Made by a program: the position numbers and the translations under genes
The notes under the pieces: generated by a model
Database searches by the model: none
Seen by the model: only the letters and a program-made list of their open reading frames with translations
Told to the model about the DNA's origin: nothing
Shown here: one piece after another, positions 43,191 to 52,463 of the stretch
Layout: each line of letters begins with the position of its first letter
Numbering within the stretch: position 1 is the stretch's first letter
Assembly (NCBI RefSeq): GCF_002979555.1
Contig: NZ_PCOZ01000007.1
Coordinates: 140,539 to 204,538, forward strand
Source: Pseudomonas sp. MYb60
GTDB lineage: Bacteria > Pseudomonadota > Gammaproteobacteria > Pseudomonadales > Pseudomonadaceae
DNA: 64,000 nucleotides
Direction: 5' to 3'

Positions 43191-44172
43191 ACACGGAGGC
43201 CGTCTGCGCAAGGCGGCAATTCAATACGGCATCCCGGCGCCAGACTGGCTGGACCTGTCCAGTGGCCTCGCGCCGTGGCCCTGGCCCATCCCGCAGATCC
43301 CGCTGCAGGCCTGGGCGCGTCTGCCGGAAACCGACGACGGCCTGGAGCAGGCCGCCAGCGAGTACTACGGCGCCGCGCACCTGCTGCCGGTAGCGGGTTC
43401 CCAGGCCGCGATCCAGTTGCTGCCGCGCCTGCGCCGTGCTGGCAAGGTCGGCGTATTGTCGCCGTGCTATGCCGAACACGCCGAAGCCTGGCGCCGCGCC
43501 GGTTACGTGGTGCGTGAAGTGCAGGAACAGGAAGTGGATTTCTTCCTCGACAGCCTCGACGTGTTGGTGGTGGTCAATCCGAACAACCCTACGGGGTTGA
43601 GCCTGACCCCGCAGCGCCTGCTGGACTGGCACACGCGCCTGGCCCAGCGCGGTGGCTGGCTGGTGGTGGACGAGGCCTTCATGGACGTGACCCCGCAATT
43701 GAGCTTGGCGAGCCACGCTCATCAGGTCGGCTTGATCGTGCTGCGTTCGTTCGGCAAATTCTTTGGCCTGGCCGGTGTACGCCTGGGCTTTGTATTGGCC
43801 GAACGCAAACTGCTCAAGCTGCTCGCCGAGCAGGTCGGGCCGTGGGCCGTCAGCGGGCCGACGCGTGTCCTCGGCCAGGTGTGCCTGCGCGACACCGAAG
43901 GGCAGGCCCGCCAGCGTGCGCGGTGCATCGAGGCGGGCCAGCGCCTGTTTGCCATGCTGCAGCACCATGGGTTCCAGCCTCAGGGTGGCTGCGCATTGTT
44001 CCAGTGGTTGATCACGCCGCACGCCGAGCGAATGCACGAATTCATGGCCCAGCGCGGGATCCTGTTGCGCCTCTTCGTGCACGACAGCAGCCTGCGGTTC
44101 GGCTTGCCCGATACCGAAGCCGACTGGCTGCGTGTCGACGCAGCGCTGACGGCCTACAGGGACGCTTCATGA
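43183..44172 (+). CDS. cobC: threonine-phosphate decarboxylase-like PLP enzyme (CobC)
   Basis: The 329-residue fold-type I PLP enzyme has [24 protein letters not shown] and the PLP lysine in [16 protein letters not shown]. It corresponds to CobC of P. denitrificans and CobD of Salmonella, which supplies the aminopropanol phosphate moiety from L-threonine phosphate. It overlaps cobD by 8 bp and cobQ by an ATGA. Confidence 0.92.
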   Translation: MLEHGGRLRKAAIQYGIPAPDWLDLSSGLAPWPWPIPQIPLQAWARLPETDDGLEQAASEYYGAAHLLPVAGSQAAIQLLPRLRRAGKVGVLSPCYAEHAEAWRRAGYVVREVQEQEVDFFLDSLDVLVVVNPNNPTGLSLTPQRLLDWHTRLAQRGGWLVVDEAFMDVTPQLSLASHAHQVGLIVLRSFGKFFGLAGVRLGFVLAERKLLKLLAEQVGPWAVSGPTRVLGQVCLRDTEGQARQRARCIEAGQRLFAMLQHHGFQPQGGCALFQWLITPHAERMHEFMAQRGILLRLFVHDSSLRFGLPDTEADWLRVDAALTAYRDAS

Positions 44173-45620
44173 GTACGCTGATGGTGCAAGGCACCACCTC
44201 CGACGCCGGTAAAAGTACCCTGGTGACTGCGCTGTGCCGCTGGCTGATCCGCCAGGGCGTCGGCGTGGTGCCGTTCAAGCCGCAGAACATGGCCCTCAAC
44301 AGCGCCGTGACCGCCGAAGGCGGCGAGATCGGTCGCGCCCAGGCGGTGCAGGCGCAGGCCGCCCACCTCGCGCCCCACACCGACATGAACCCGGTGCTGC
44401 TCAAACCCAACAGCGACACGGGCTCCCAAGTGATCATCCATGGTCGCGCCGTGACCAGCATGAACGCCGTGGCGTATCACGACTACAAAGCCATTGCGAT
44501 GCAAGCGGTGCTGGCCTCTCACGCGCGGTTGAGCGAAACCTACCCGGTGGTGATGGTGGAAGGTGCCGGCTCGCCGGCAGAGATCAACCTGCGTGCCAAT
44601 GACATCGCGAACATGGGCTTTGCCGAAGCGGTGGACTGCCCGGTGTTGTTGATCGCCGATATCAACCGAGGCGGCGTGTTCGCCCATCTGGTCGGTACCC
44701 TCGAACTGCTTTCGCCGAGTGAGCAGGCGCGGGTCAAAGGCTTCATCATCAACCGTTTTCGCGGCGATATCGCGCTGCTGCAACCGGGCCTGGACTGGCT
44801 GGAAGCGCGCACCGGCAAACCGGTGGTAGGCGTGCTGCCCTACGTGATGGACCTGCACCTGGAGGCCGAGGACGGCATCGACAGGCGCCAGATCGACAAA
44901 GCCGCGCAGGTGCTCAAAGTGGTGGTTCCGGTGCTGCCGCGCATCAGCAACCACACCGATTTCGACCCGTTGCGCCTGCACCCCCAGGTGGATCTGCAGT
45001 TCGTCGGCCCGGGCCAGGCAATTCCGGCCGCCGACCTGATCATCCTTCCTGGCTCCAAGAGCGTGCGCAGCGACCTGGCGTATCTGCGTGCCAGTGGCTG
45101 GGACACGGCGGTGGCAAGGCACCTGCGCTATGGCGGCAAGGTGCTGGGTATTTGCGGTGGTTTGCAGATGCTCGGCGAGCAAGTGCATGACCCGCTGGGC
45201 CTTGAAGGACCTGCCGGCTCCAGCGATGGCTTGGGGTTGCTGGCCTTCAGCACCATGCTGGAAGAAGAGAAACAACTGCGCAATGTGCGCGGGCGCTTGC
45301 GGCTCGAAGACGCTGAAGTGAGTGGATACGAGATCCACGCGGGCGTGACCACTGGCGATGCCCTGACGCGTGCCGCCGTGGTGCTGGACGATGGCCGCAG
45401 CGACGGAGCACAGAGTGCAGATGGGCAGATACTCGGCACATACCTGCATGGCCTGTTCGAAACGCCGGCGGCATGCAGCGCCTTGCTGCGCTGGGCCGGG
45501 TTGCAGGATGTGCAGGCAGTGGATTATCACGCGCTGCGCGAGCGCGACATCGAGCGTTTGGCGGACCTGGTGGAACATCACCTCGACACCGATTTGCTGC
45601 GTAACCTATGCGGGCTTTGA
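44169..45620 (+). CDS. cobQ: cobyric acid synthase
   Basis: The 483-residue protein has the DRF-type P-loop [33 protein letters not shown] and a C-terminal amidotransferase domain with the cysteine in [12 protein letters not shown] and a His near GTYLHGLFE. It performs the four b, d, e, g amidations with glutamine and ATP. The ATG at 44169 overlaps the cobC stop (ATGA). A 72-base gap follows, the only real gap inside the operon. Confidence 0.94.
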   Translation: MSTLMVQGTTSDAGKSTLVTALCRWLIRQGVGVVPFKPQNMALNSAVTAEGGEIGRAQAVQAQAAHLAPHTDMNPVLLKPNSDTGSQVIIHGRAVTSMNAVAYHDYKAIAMQAVLASHARLSETYPVVMVEGAGSPAEINLRANDIANMGFAEAVDCPVLLIADINRGGVFAHLVGTLELLSPSEQARVKGFIINRFRGDIALLQPGLDWLEARTGKPVVGVLPYVMDLHLEAEDGIDRRQIDKAAQVLKVVVPVLPRISNHTDFDPLRLHPQVDLQFVGPGQAIPAADLIILPGSKSVRSDLAYLRASGWDTAVARHLRYGGKVLGICGGLQMLGEQVHDPLGLEGPAGSSDGLGLLAFSTMLEEEKQLRNVRGRLRLEDAEVSGYEIHAGVTTGDALTRAAVVLDDGRSDGAQSADGQILGTYLHGLFETPAACSALLRWAGLQDVQAVDYHALRERDIERLADLVEHHLDTDLLRNLCGL

Positions 45621-45692
45621 CGATGTTCACGCGATCCCGAGGTGGGAGCGCGCGAGGTTCATCTTTCGAAGCGGCAAAACAAGGGTAAACCC
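45621..45692. other. 72-base gap in the cob operon with a REP remnant
   Basis: This is the only non-overlapping junction of the cob operon. It contains GAGGTGGGAGCGCGCGAGG, reminiscent of a single degenerate REP half. No terminator or promoter is evident, so transcription probably continues into cobP. Confidence 0.45.
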
Positions 45693-46214
45693 ATGCTCCA
45701 ACTGATCCTCGGCGGTGCGCGCTCCGGCAAAAGCCGCCTCGCTGAACAACTTGCGAGCGACAGCACGCTGCCCGTCATCTACATCGCCACCAGCCAACCC
45801 CTGGACGGTGAGATGAACGCGCGTGTCGCCCTGCATCGCCAGCGTCGCCCCGACCACTGGGGCCTGGTCGAAGAGCCTGTCGAACTGGCCCGCGTGTTGC
45901 GGGAAAACGCCGCGGCCGACCGGTGCCTGCTGGTGGATTGCCTGACCCTGTGGCTCACCAACCTGCTGATGCTCGAAGACCCGCAACGGCTGGCCATCGA
46001 GCGCGATCGCCTGCTCGACACCCTGGCCACGCTGCCGGGTGAAATCATTTTTGTCAGCAACGAGACCGGACTGGGTGTCGTGCCGCTGGGCGAATTGACT
46101 CGCCGCTATGTGGATGAAGCCGGTTGGCTGCATCAAGCCTTGGCCGAGCGGTGTCAGCGTGTTGTCCTGACGGTCGCCGGCCTGCCCCTGACGTTGAAAG
46201 GTATTGCGTTATGA
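45693..46214 (+). CDS. cobP: adenosylcobinamide kinase / guanylyltransferase
   Basis: The 173-residue protein has the P-loop [15 protein letters not shown] at residues 6-20, the GTP-linked His segment [11 protein letters not shown] and [11 protein letters not shown]. CobP (CobU in enterics) phosphorylates adenosylcobinamide and then transfers GMP. The ATG at 45693 is used; a frame from 45642 would start in the gap. It overlaps cobT by ATGA. Confidence 0.93.
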   Translation: MLQLILGGARSGKSRLAEQLASDSTLPVIYIATSQPLDGEMNARVALHRQRRPDHWGLVEEPVELARVLRENAAADRCLLVDCLTLWLTNLLMLEDPQRLAIERDRLLDTLATLPGEIIFVSNETGLGVVPLGELTRRYVDEAGWLHQALAERCQRVVLTVAGLPLTLKGIAL

Positions 46215-47266
46215 ATGACACCTGGTGGCTCAACCCCTGTAAGGCAATCGACGCGCATGCATACGAACAAGCCCTGACGCGCCAGCAGCAACTGACCAAG
46301 CCCGCCGGCTCCCTCGGCCACCTGGAAGCCCTGGCCGTGCAATTGGCCGGCTTGCAGGGGCAGGTTAAACCGTCGGTGGACGCACTGTGGATCGCGATCT
46401 TTGCCGGTGACCACGGCGTGGTCGCGGAGGGCGTGTCGGCCTATCCGCAGGAAGTCACCGGGCAGATGCTGCATAACTTTGTCAGCGGCGGCGCGGCCAT
46501 CAGCGTGTTGGCGCGGCAACTGGATGCACAGTTGGAAGTGGTCGACCTCGGCACCGTTACGCCGTCACTGGATTTGCCCGGCGTGCGTCACCTGAACATC
46601 GGCGCCGGCACCGCCAATTTCGTCAACGGCCCGGCGATGACCCCGGTCCAGGGGCGACTGGCCCTGCAAGCGGGTCGCGACAGTGCACAGCGCGCGCGGG
46701 AGAAGGGTGCGCAGTTGTTCATCGGCGGCGAAATGGGCATCGGCAACACCACGGCCGCCAGTGCGCTGGCCTGTGCCTTGCTCGACTGCCGTGTCACCGA
46801 CCTGACCGGCCCAGGCACTGGCTTGGACGCCCAGGGCGTCAGTCACAAGGTCACAGTGATTGAACGTGCCATAGCGTTGCACGCCGCGCAGCGCGGTGAC
46901 ACCTTGCAGACCCTGTTCAATCTTGGCGGGTTTGAAATCGCGGCGCTGGTCGGTGCTTACCTGGCCTGTGCCCAGGCCGGCATCGTCGTGCTGGTGGACG
47001 GGTTTATCTGCACCGTGGCGGCGCTGGTCGCCACGCGCTTGAACCCGGCGTGCCGCGAGTGGCTGGTGTTCGGCCATCGTGGCGCCGAGCCCGGTCACCG
47101 CCACGTACTGCAGAGCCTCGACGCGCAGCCGTTGCTGGACCTGGGCCTGCGCCTGGGCGAAGGCAGTGGCGCGGCGCTGGCGGTGCCGGTGCTGCGCCTG
47201 GCCTGTGCGCTGCACGGGCAGATGGCGACATTCGCTGAAGCCGCCGTGGCAGACCGCCCGGCATGA
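46211..47266 (+). CDS. cobT: nicotinate-nucleotide:dimethylbenzimidazole phosphoribosyltransferase
   Basis: The 351-residue protein has the CobT features [44 protein letters not shown] and the catalytic glutamate in [14 protein letters not shown]. It makes alpha-ribazole phosphate from DMB and NaMN (named cobU in P. denitrificans). It overlaps both neighbours by ATGA, and its substrate DMB comes from bluB in the same operon. Confidence 0.94.
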   Translation: MNDTWWLNPCKAIDAHAYEQALTRQQQLTKPAGSLGHLEALAVQLAGLQGQVKPSVDALWIAIFAGDHGVVAEGVSAYPQEVTGQMLHNFVSGGAAISVLARQLDAQLEVVDLGTVTPSLDLPGVRHLNIGAGTANFVNGPAMTPVQGRLALQAGRDSAQRAREKGAQLFIGGEMGIGNTTAASALACALLDCRVTDLTGPGTGLDAQGVSHKVTVIERAIALHAAQRGDTLQTLFNLGGFEIAALVGAYLACAQAGIVVLVDGFICTVAALVATRLNPACREWLVFGHRGAEPGHRHVLQSLDAQPLLDLGLRLGEGSGAALAVPVLRLACALHGQMATFAEAAVADRPA

Positions 47267-47838
47267 CCCTGCACCTGGACCTGCTGCGCCACGGCGAAAC
47301 CGAGCTGGGTGGTGGCCTGCGCGGCAGCCTGGACGACGCGCTGACCGCCAAGGGCTGGGAGCAGATGCGCGCCGCGGTGGCGGAGCAGGGGCCGTGGGAT
47401 CGGCTGATCAGTTCGCCGCTGCAACGCTGCGCGCGCTTTGCCGAAGAGCTGGGCGCGCGGCTGAACCTGCCGGTGAGCCTGGAGAAGGGTCTGCAAGAGC
47501 TGCACTTCGGCGCTTGGGAAGGGCGGAGCGCCGCCGCGCTGATGGACACCGACGCTGAAGCGTTGGGCCGGTTTTGGGCGGATCCCTACAGCTTCACACC
47601 GCCGGAGGGGGAGCCGGTCAGCGATTTTTCCCACCGGGTATTTGCTGCCGTCTCACGCTTGCATCAAGCGTATGCGGGGGAGCGCGTGTTGTTGATCTGC
47701 CATGGCGGGGTGATGAAATTGTTGCTGGCCCACGCGCGGGGTTTGCCGCGTGAGCAGCTGTTGAATGTCGAAGTCGGCCACGGTGGGTTGTTTAGCCTGC
47801 AGGTAGTGGCTGGCGGCGTCGTGAAGGAAGTGGGGTGA
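47263..47838 (+). CDS. alpha-ribazole phosphatase, histidine phosphatase family
   Basis: The 191-residue protein has the phosphohistidine motif [11 protein letters not shown] near the N-terminus, the conserved [17 protein letters not shown], the acid in [10 protein letters not shown] and the second His in [10 protein letters not shown]. By family and context it removes the phosphate from alpha-ribazole 5'-phosphate (enteric CobC). It overlaps cobT by ATGA and cobS by GTGA. The symbol is left blank because cobC is used in this operon for the PLP enzyme. Confidence 0.88.
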   Translation: MTLHLDLLRHGETELGGGLRGSLDDALTAKGWEQMRAAVAEQGPWDRLISSPLQRCARFAEELGARLNLPVSLEKGLQELHFGAWEGRSAAALMDTDAEALGRFWADPYSFTPPEGEPVSDFSHRVFAAVSRLHQAYAGERVLLICHGGVMKLLLAHARGLPREQLLNVEVGHGGLFSLQVVAGGVVKEVG

Positions 47839-48569
47839 CTGTGCTGCCATTCTGGATCGCCCTGCAATTTCTCAGCAGCTTGCCCATTCGCCTGCCGGGC
47901 ATGCCGCAACCGCAGGAATTGGGCCGTTCGCTGCTGTTTTACCCAGTTGTCGGCCTGCTGTTCGGCCTGTTGTTGTGGGGTTTGAACGCGTCGTTGGTAG
48001 GGGCGCCCGTGTTGCTGCACGCAGCCTTGTTGCTGACCGCCTGGGTATTGCTCAGTGGTGGGCTGCACCTGGATGGCCTGGCGGACAGCGCAGACGCCTG
48101 GCTCGGCGGCTTCGGCGACCGTGAACGCACCCTCACCATCATGAAGGACCCGCGCAGCGGGCCGATCGCGGTGGTCACCCTGGGGCTGGTGCTGTTGCTC
48201 AAGTTCACTGCGCTGGTGGCGTTGATCGAGCAGCACAACGGCACGGCACTGATTCTGGCGCCGCTGATCGGGCGCGCTTCGATGCTGGCGTTGTTCCTCA
48301 CCACGCGTTATGTGCGCGCAGGTGGATTGGGTCAGGCGCTGTCGGACCATTTACCGAGGGTTGTCGGTCAACAGGTGCTGATCCTCAGCGGTCTGGCGTG
48401 TGTGCTCATCGGTGGTATCAACGGCGGGATCGCGGTATTACTCGCGGCACTGTGTTTCATGGGGCTGCGCCACTTGATGATCAAGCGGTTGGGCGGCACT
48501 ACCGGCGACACGGCGGGCGCGCTGTTGGAGCTGCTGGAAGTCGCGGTGTTGGTTGCGCTGGTTCTGTAA
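47835..48569 (+). CDS. cobS: adenosylcobinamide-GDP ribazoletransferase (cobalamin synthase)
   Basis: The 244-residue membrane protein has six or seven hydrophobic segments and the family motif GGLHLDGLADSADAWLGG, followed by IMKDPRSGPIAVV. It joins alpha-ribazole to adenosylcobinamide-GDP, the last step (cobV in P. denitrificans). The start is GTG at 47835 overlapping the phosphatase stop. It is the last gene of the operon; the MarR gene begins 42 bases later with its own operator. Confidence 0.92.
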   Translation: MTVLPFWIALQFLSSLPIRLPGMPQPQELGRSLLFYPVVGLLFGLLLWGLNASLVGAPVLLHAALLLTAWVLLSGGLHLDGLADSADAWLGGFGDRERTLTIMKDPRSGPIAVVTLGLVLLLKFTALVALIEQHNGTALILAPLIGRASMLALFLTTRYVRAGGLGQALSDHLPRVVGQQVLILSGLACVLIGGINGGIAVLLAALCFMGLRHLMIKRLGGTTGDTAGALLELLEVAVLVALVL

Positions 48570-48591
48570 CACTTTCTTGCATTTCCTTAGA

Positions 48592-48608
48592 CGCGGGTAT
48601 ATACACGT
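48592..48608. promoter_or_regulatory. MarR operator copy 1, upstream of the marR-type gene
   Basis: GCGGGTATATACACGT (48593-48608) matches the palindrome at 49039-49054 at 14 of 16 positions and ends 3 bases before the MarR start codon, so a bound dimer would also block translation-start or promoter access. Two matching sites flanking one regulator gene point to autoregulation. Confidence 0.75.
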
Positions 48609-48611
48609 TCC

Positions 48612-49016
48612 ATGCTTGCCTCCCAATGTTTATGCACCAATCTGCGACGTGCCGCCCGTGGCGTCAGCAGGCACTACGACGGCGCCCTCGATGGCTTCGG
48701 GATCAATGTTGCCCAGTATTCCTTGCTCTGCAATTTGCAGCGCCTGGACCAACCGAGCATCTCCAGCCTGGCCGAAGCCATGGGCCTGGATCGCAGCACC
48801 CTGGGGCGCAACCTGCGGGTGCTGGAAGGCGAAGGCCTGGTGCAGATGGTTGAAGGCGACGACCTGCGCAATCGCCTGGTGCTATTGACCGAGGCGGGCG
48901 ATGCACGATTGGCCGCGGCATTACCCGCATGGGAGGCGGCGCAGCAAAAGTTGATCAATCAACTCGGCGCGGAAAAACGCGAAACCTTGTTGGCCTTGCT
49001 GGACGAACTCGCCTGA
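48612..49016 (+). CDS. MarR-family transcriptional regulator
   Basis: The 134-residue protein has the MarR winged helix: a recognition helix in SSLAEAMGLDRSTLGRNLRVLEGEGLV and the wing VEGDDLRNRLVLLTEAG. Two cysteines near the N-terminus (Cys6 and Cys8) and one at about residue 40 could be redox-sensing, as in OhrR-type members, but this is not shown. It is followed 54 bases later by an MFS gene with the same operator, its likely target. Confidence 0.87.
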   Translation: MLASQCLCTNLRRAARGVSRHYDGALDGFGINVAQYSLLCNLQRLDQPSISSLAEAMGLDRSTLGRNLRVLEGEGLVQMVEGDDLRNRLVLLTEAGDARLAAALPAWEAAQQKLINQLGAEKRETLLALLDELA

Positions 49017-49038
49017 GCGCGGTTTTGTCCGAACACAA

Positions 49039-49054
49039 GCGGGTATATACCCGC
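49039..49054. promoter_or_regulatory. MarR operator copy 2, perfect 16-bp palindrome before the MFS gene
   Basis: GCGGGTATATACCCGC is a perfect palindrome 16 bases before the MFS start codon. Its centre TATATA could be part of a -10 box, so binding would cover the promoter. The near-identical copy upstream of the MarR gene makes it a confident operator candidate. Confidence 0.78.
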
Positions 49055-49070
49055 GAGCGGAGAATAAGAA

Positions 49071-50279
49071 ATGACCTCGATGTGGCGCACCAGTGGCTGG
49101 GTTCTTGTGGGGAGTGCGCTGATCCTGGCGTTGTCGTTGGGCGTGCGCCACGGTTTCGGTTTGTTTCTGTCGCCGATGAGTACGGAGTTCGGCTGGGGCC
49201 GTGAGACCTTCGCCTTCGCCATTGCCCTGCAAAACTTGATCTGGGGCCTGGCGCAGCCCTTTACCGGCGCGCTGGCTGATCGTTTTGGCGCCACCAAGGC
49301 GGTGTTCGTCGGCGGCGTGTTGTACGCCGCAGGCCTGGTGTTGATGGGGATGTCGGATTCGGCTCTGACGCTGTCGCTGAGTGCCGGCTTGCTGATAGGT
49401 ATCGGACTGTCCGGCACCTCGTTCTCGGTGATTCTGGGGGTGGTCGGCCGCGCGGTCGCGCCGGAAAAACGCAGCATGGCCATGGGTATTGCCAGTGCTG
49501 CCGGGTCCTTTGGCCAGTTCGCCATGGTGCCGGGTACCCTTGGTTTGATCGGCTGGCTGGGCTGGTCGGCGGCGTTGTTGGCGCTGGGCCTGATGGTGGC
49601 GCTGATCCTGCCGCTGGTGAGCATGCTCAAGGACCGGCCATTGCCGGTGATGGCGGGGCAGCAGACCCTGCGCGAAGCGTTGAAGGAAGCCTGCTCCCAT
49701 TCCGGTTTCTGGTTGCTGGCGTTCGGTTTTTTTGTCTGCGGCTTTCAGGTGGTGTTTATTGGCGTGCACCTGCCAGCCTATCTGGTCGACCAGCACTTGC
49801 CAGCCACCGTCGGTACCACGGTGCTGGCGCTGATTGGCCTGTTCAACATCTTCGGCACCTACACCGCCGGCTGGCTCGGCGGGCGCATGTCCAAGCCGCG
49901 CTTGCTCACCGGGTTGTACCTGCTGCGGGCGGTGGTGATCCTGCTGTTCTTGTGGGCGCCGGTCACGGAAATCACCGCCTACCTGTTTGGCATGGCGATG
50001 GGTTTCCTGTGGCTGTCCACGGTGCCGCTGACCAACGGCACGGTCGCAACGCTGTTTGGTGTGCGAAACCTCTCCATGCTCGGTGGGATCGTGTTCCTGT
50101 TCCACCAATTGGGCTCGTTTCTCGGCGGCTGGTTGGGCGGGGTGGTCTATGATCGAACCGGTAACTACGATTTGATCTGGCAGGTCGCGATTCTGCTGAG
50201 CCTGCTCGCGGCGGCCCTGAACTGGCCCGTGCGTGAGCGGCCGGTGGCGCGCTTGCAGGCGCAGATGGAGGCAGCATGA
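49071..50279 (+). CDS. MFS transporter (oxalate/formate-antiporter-like branch)
   Basis: The 402-residue protein has about 12 membrane segments, starts GVRHGFGLFLSPMSTEFGWGRETFAFA and carries the MFS loop motif GALADRFGATKAV. This layout is common in monocarboxylate or drug permeases of the OFA-like branch. Control by the adjacent MarR repressor suggests induction by a toxic or aromatic compound. Its last codons overlap a 39-aa ORF (ATGA). Confidence 0.86.
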   Translation: MTSMWRTSGWVLVGSALILALSLGVRHGFGLFLSPMSTEFGWGRETFAFAIALQNLIWGLAQPFTGALADRFGATKAVFVGGVLYAAGLVLMGMSDSALTLSLSAGLLIGIGLSGTSFSVILGVVGRAVAPEKRSMAMGIASAAGSFGQFAMVPGTLGLIGWLGWSAALLALGLMVALILPLVSMLKDRPLPVMAGQQTLREALKEACSHSGFWLLAFGFFVCGFQVVFIGVHLPAYLVDQHLPATVGTTVLALIGLFNIFGTYTAGWLGGRMSKPRLLTGLYLLRAVVILLFLWAPVTEITAYLFGMAMGFLWLSTVPLTNGTVATLFGVRNLSMLGGIVFLFHQLGSFLGGWLGGVVYDRTGNYDLIWQVAILLSLLAAALNWPVRERPVARLQAQMEAA

Positions 50280-50395
50280 GTGTGAGGGTGCGCGCTTTGA
50301 TTCTCACCGCAGGGGTCGTCCTGACCCTGTTGGCCTGGTGGGGTTGGCAACAGGGTGGACTGGCGTTGATGCAACTGGGTATGTCGATCTGTTAA
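50276..50395 (+). CDS. 39-aa single-span membrane protein
   Basis: A short frame begins by an ATGA overlap with the MFS gene and encodes MSVRVRALILTAGVVLTLLA, then WWGWQQGGLALMQLGMSIC. The N-terminus is basic, followed by one hydrophobic segment, so it would insert with N-in orientation. Coupled translation to the permease suggests an accessory subunit. It is too short to be found by normal ORF limits and conservation was not tested. Confidence 0.6.
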   Translation: MSVRVRALILTAGVVLTLLAWWGWQQGGLALMQLGMSIC

Positions 50396-50429
50396 GTTCG
50401 TGGTCTGACTTCTCTCAAGGACTTACGAC

Positions 50430-50978
50430 ATGCACCTGCGCTGGCTCGCTGTACCCGTCCTGATGGCCATCGGCAGTGTCGCAATGGCTGCCGATTGCCC
50501 GCCGTTGCTGGAGGGCCAATTGCCCAAGCTGCGTGCCAAGGAATCCATCGACCTGTGCCAGCGCTTTGCTGGCAAGCCGCTGGTGATCGTCAACACCGCA
50601 AGCTTTTGTGGGTTCGCCCCTCAGTTCAAAGGCCTCGAAGCCCTGTATCAACGCTACAAGGGCGACGGGCTGGAAGTGATCGGCGTGCCGTCGGACGACT
50701 TCAAGCAGGAAGCCAAGACCGGCGAGGAGACCGCCAAGGTCTGCTACGTGAACTACGGCGTGACCTTCACCATGACCGAGCCGCAAAAGGTCAAGGGGCC
50801 GGACGCGGTGCACCTGTTCAAGGTGCTGGCCGAGCAGACCAACGCGCCGAAGTGGAATTTCTACAAATACGTGGTGGACCGCCACGGCAAGGTGATCGCC
50901 AGTTTCTCCAGCCTGACCAAGCCGGACAGCCCGGATCTGATCGAGGCGGTGGAGAAAGCGCTGGCGTCCAAACCCTGA
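50430..50978 (+). CDS. exported glutathione-peroxidase-like protein
   Basis: The 182-residue precursor has a signal peptide ([20 protein letters not shown]) and a thioredoxin-fold peroxidase domain with the peroxidatic Cys60 in [16 protein letters not shown] and the conserved WNFYKYVVD. The usual NQF segment holding the catalytic Gln reads [10 protein letters not shown] here, so the peroxidase site is atypical. It would act on peroxides in the periplasm using a thiol donor; classic glutathione use is doubtful. Confidence 0.87.
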   Translation: MHLRWLAVPVLMAIGSVAMAADCPPLLEGQLPKLRAKESIDLCQRFAGKPLVIVNTASFCGFAPQFKGLEALYQRYKGDGLEVIGVPSDDFKQEAKTGEETAKVCYVNYGVTFTMTEPQKVKGPDAVHLFKVLAEQTNAPKWNFYKYVVDRHGKVIASFSSLTKPDSPDLIEAVEKALASKP

Positions 50979-50991
50979 TTGACCGCTATTG

Positions 50992-51031
50992 AAAAGCCCC
51001 GCCTCCTTTGCAGGAGAGCGGGGCTTTTTTG
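50992..51031. terminator. bidirectional terminator between the GPx-like and FadL genes
   Basis: AAAAGCCCCGC pairs with GCGGGGCTTTT, with an inner stem CTCCT/AGGAG, followed by T on the plus strand and preceded by A. It serves both converging transcripts. Confidence 0.88.
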
Positions 51032-51043
51032 TGCGGCGGTGAA

Positions 51044-52318
51044 TCAGAACTTGTACGTTGCACCCAGCGCGTAGCCCCAGGCGCTGTTTTTGTACTCGGC
51101 GTTGTATGGGGTGCCTTTACCGGTACGGTTGACGTTGACTTCTTCTTCCCACAGGTAGGACAGAGCCGCGTCGATAGTCAGGTCATCGGTGGCATTGAAG
51201 CCTGCACCGAAGCTCACGATCTTACGGTCGCCCGTCGGGATACGCACCGAGCGGTCCGTGTTGTTGGTCGGCGATTGGTCAACGGTGAAGCCTGTACGCA
51301 GGACCCATTGCTTGTTGACCTGGAACGATGCGCCGATGGCCGACGCCCAGGTGTCGTGCCAGTTTTGATCTTCGTTGATGCGGCCGATCGCGCCGTTTGC
51401 GCCACCGAGCAATGCGGGTACACCTTCGTTGTTGACCGTAATAGCTTTCAGGCGACTCCAACGTGTCCAGGTGCTGCCTGCGTACAGCGTCCACTGGTCA
51501 TCGAGTTTATGGGTGACCGAAAAGTCCACGGATTCCGGGGTGGTGATGTCCAGCGAGGCGTCGTAGCGCGCGCCGTTGTACGGACCAAAGCCCACGCCGG
51601 AAATGTCCGTATGGCCTTCAAGCTTGTACTTGACCTTGGAGGTGTAGGTAATACCGATGTTGGTTCTATCGGTAGGGCTGACCAGTACACCCACTTTGTA
51701 ACCCAGGGCGGTGTCGTCACCCTTGATGTCTACCTTGCCGTCGTTGCGGCCGAAGGTGGCTGCCAGTGGGGTGGCGGACGTCAAGTTGCCGCTGATTTTG
51801 TTGAACGTAGGACCGAAGCCGACGGACACGTAATCGTTGAAGGCGTAGCTGACGGTCGGCTGGATGGTGATGACTTTAACTTCACTTTTCTTGCCGTAGT
51901 ACCGGCCGGCGAAGCCACTTTCGTAGTCGGTAATCAGGCCGAACGGAGCGTAGACACCCAGGCCGAATGCCAGGTCGTCGTTGGCTTTCTTGACGGCAAA
52001 CAGCATGGGCACGGCCGTGAACGGAACCATATCGCCGTCATTGGTGCCGCGTGGGGCGCCACCACTGGTGTTCTTGATATCGGTCTTGGCATCGATTGCC
52101 GCAACGCCGGCCGTGATCTGGTCGCGTTTCAGGCGGGACATCCCGGCAGGGTTACCAGCAATGGTACTTGCATCATCGGCAGAAGAAGAGCGACCTGCGA
52201 ACCCCGTACCCATCCCGCTGACGCTCTGTTCGTTGAGTGCGAAACCGCTTGCGAACAGGTGGGAGGATGCCATGGCAACGGCGAGGCCAAGTGTGGTCTT
52301 GAGCATTACTTTTTTCAT
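51044..52318 (-). CDS. FadL/OmpP1-type outer-membrane transporter
   Basis: The 424-residue precursor has a signal peptide cut near HLFASG and the FadL hallmark N-terminus GFALNEQSVSGMGTGFAGRSSSADDASTIAGNPAGM, then a barrel ending in ALGATYKF. These porins pass long-chain fatty acids or other hydrophobic compounds. GGAG lies 9 bases before the ATG. Substrate is not defined, but fatty acids are the usual guess for Pseudomonas paralogues. Confidence 0.92.
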   Translation of the reverse strand: MKKVMLKTTLGLAVAMASSHLFASGFALNEQSVSGMGTGFAGRSSSADDASTIAGNPAGMSRLKRDQITAGVAAIDAKTDIKNTSGGAPRGTNDGDMVPFTAVPMLFAVKKANDDLAFGLGVYAPFGLITDYESGFAGRYYGKKSEVKVITIQPTVSYAFNDYVSVGFGPTFNKISGNLTSATPLAATFGRNDGKVDIKGDDTALGYKVGVLVSPTDRTNIGITYTSKVKYKLEGHTDISGVGFGPYNGARYDASLDITTPESVDFSVTHKLDDQWTLYAGSTWTRWSRLKAITVNNEGVPALLGGANGAIGRINEDQNWHDTWASAIGASFQVNKQWVLRTGFTVDQSPTNNTDRSVRIPTGDRKIVSFGAGFNATDDLTIDAALSYLWEEEVNVNRTGKGTPYNAEYKNSAWGYALGATYKF

Positions 52319-52463
52319 TATTAGAACTCCGTGTGATCACCGCTGCGGAAAGTATCAATAAATTTAAGATCGCGCTACTGGCTGAAACGCTGGAGATAGA
52401 GCGGTTTTGTAGGACAATCCGACCAGGGTTCAGGCTTTTTGGCGAATCTTGCAAATTGCCCGG

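Noticed and set aside
16223..45692. CRISPR array
   Set aside because: The repeats are dispersed REP palindromes with irregular spacing, not direct repeats with uniform spacers, and no cas genes are present.
48921..50108. 395-residue minus-strand frame
   Set aside because: Antisense to the MFS gene; repetitive Gln/His composition.
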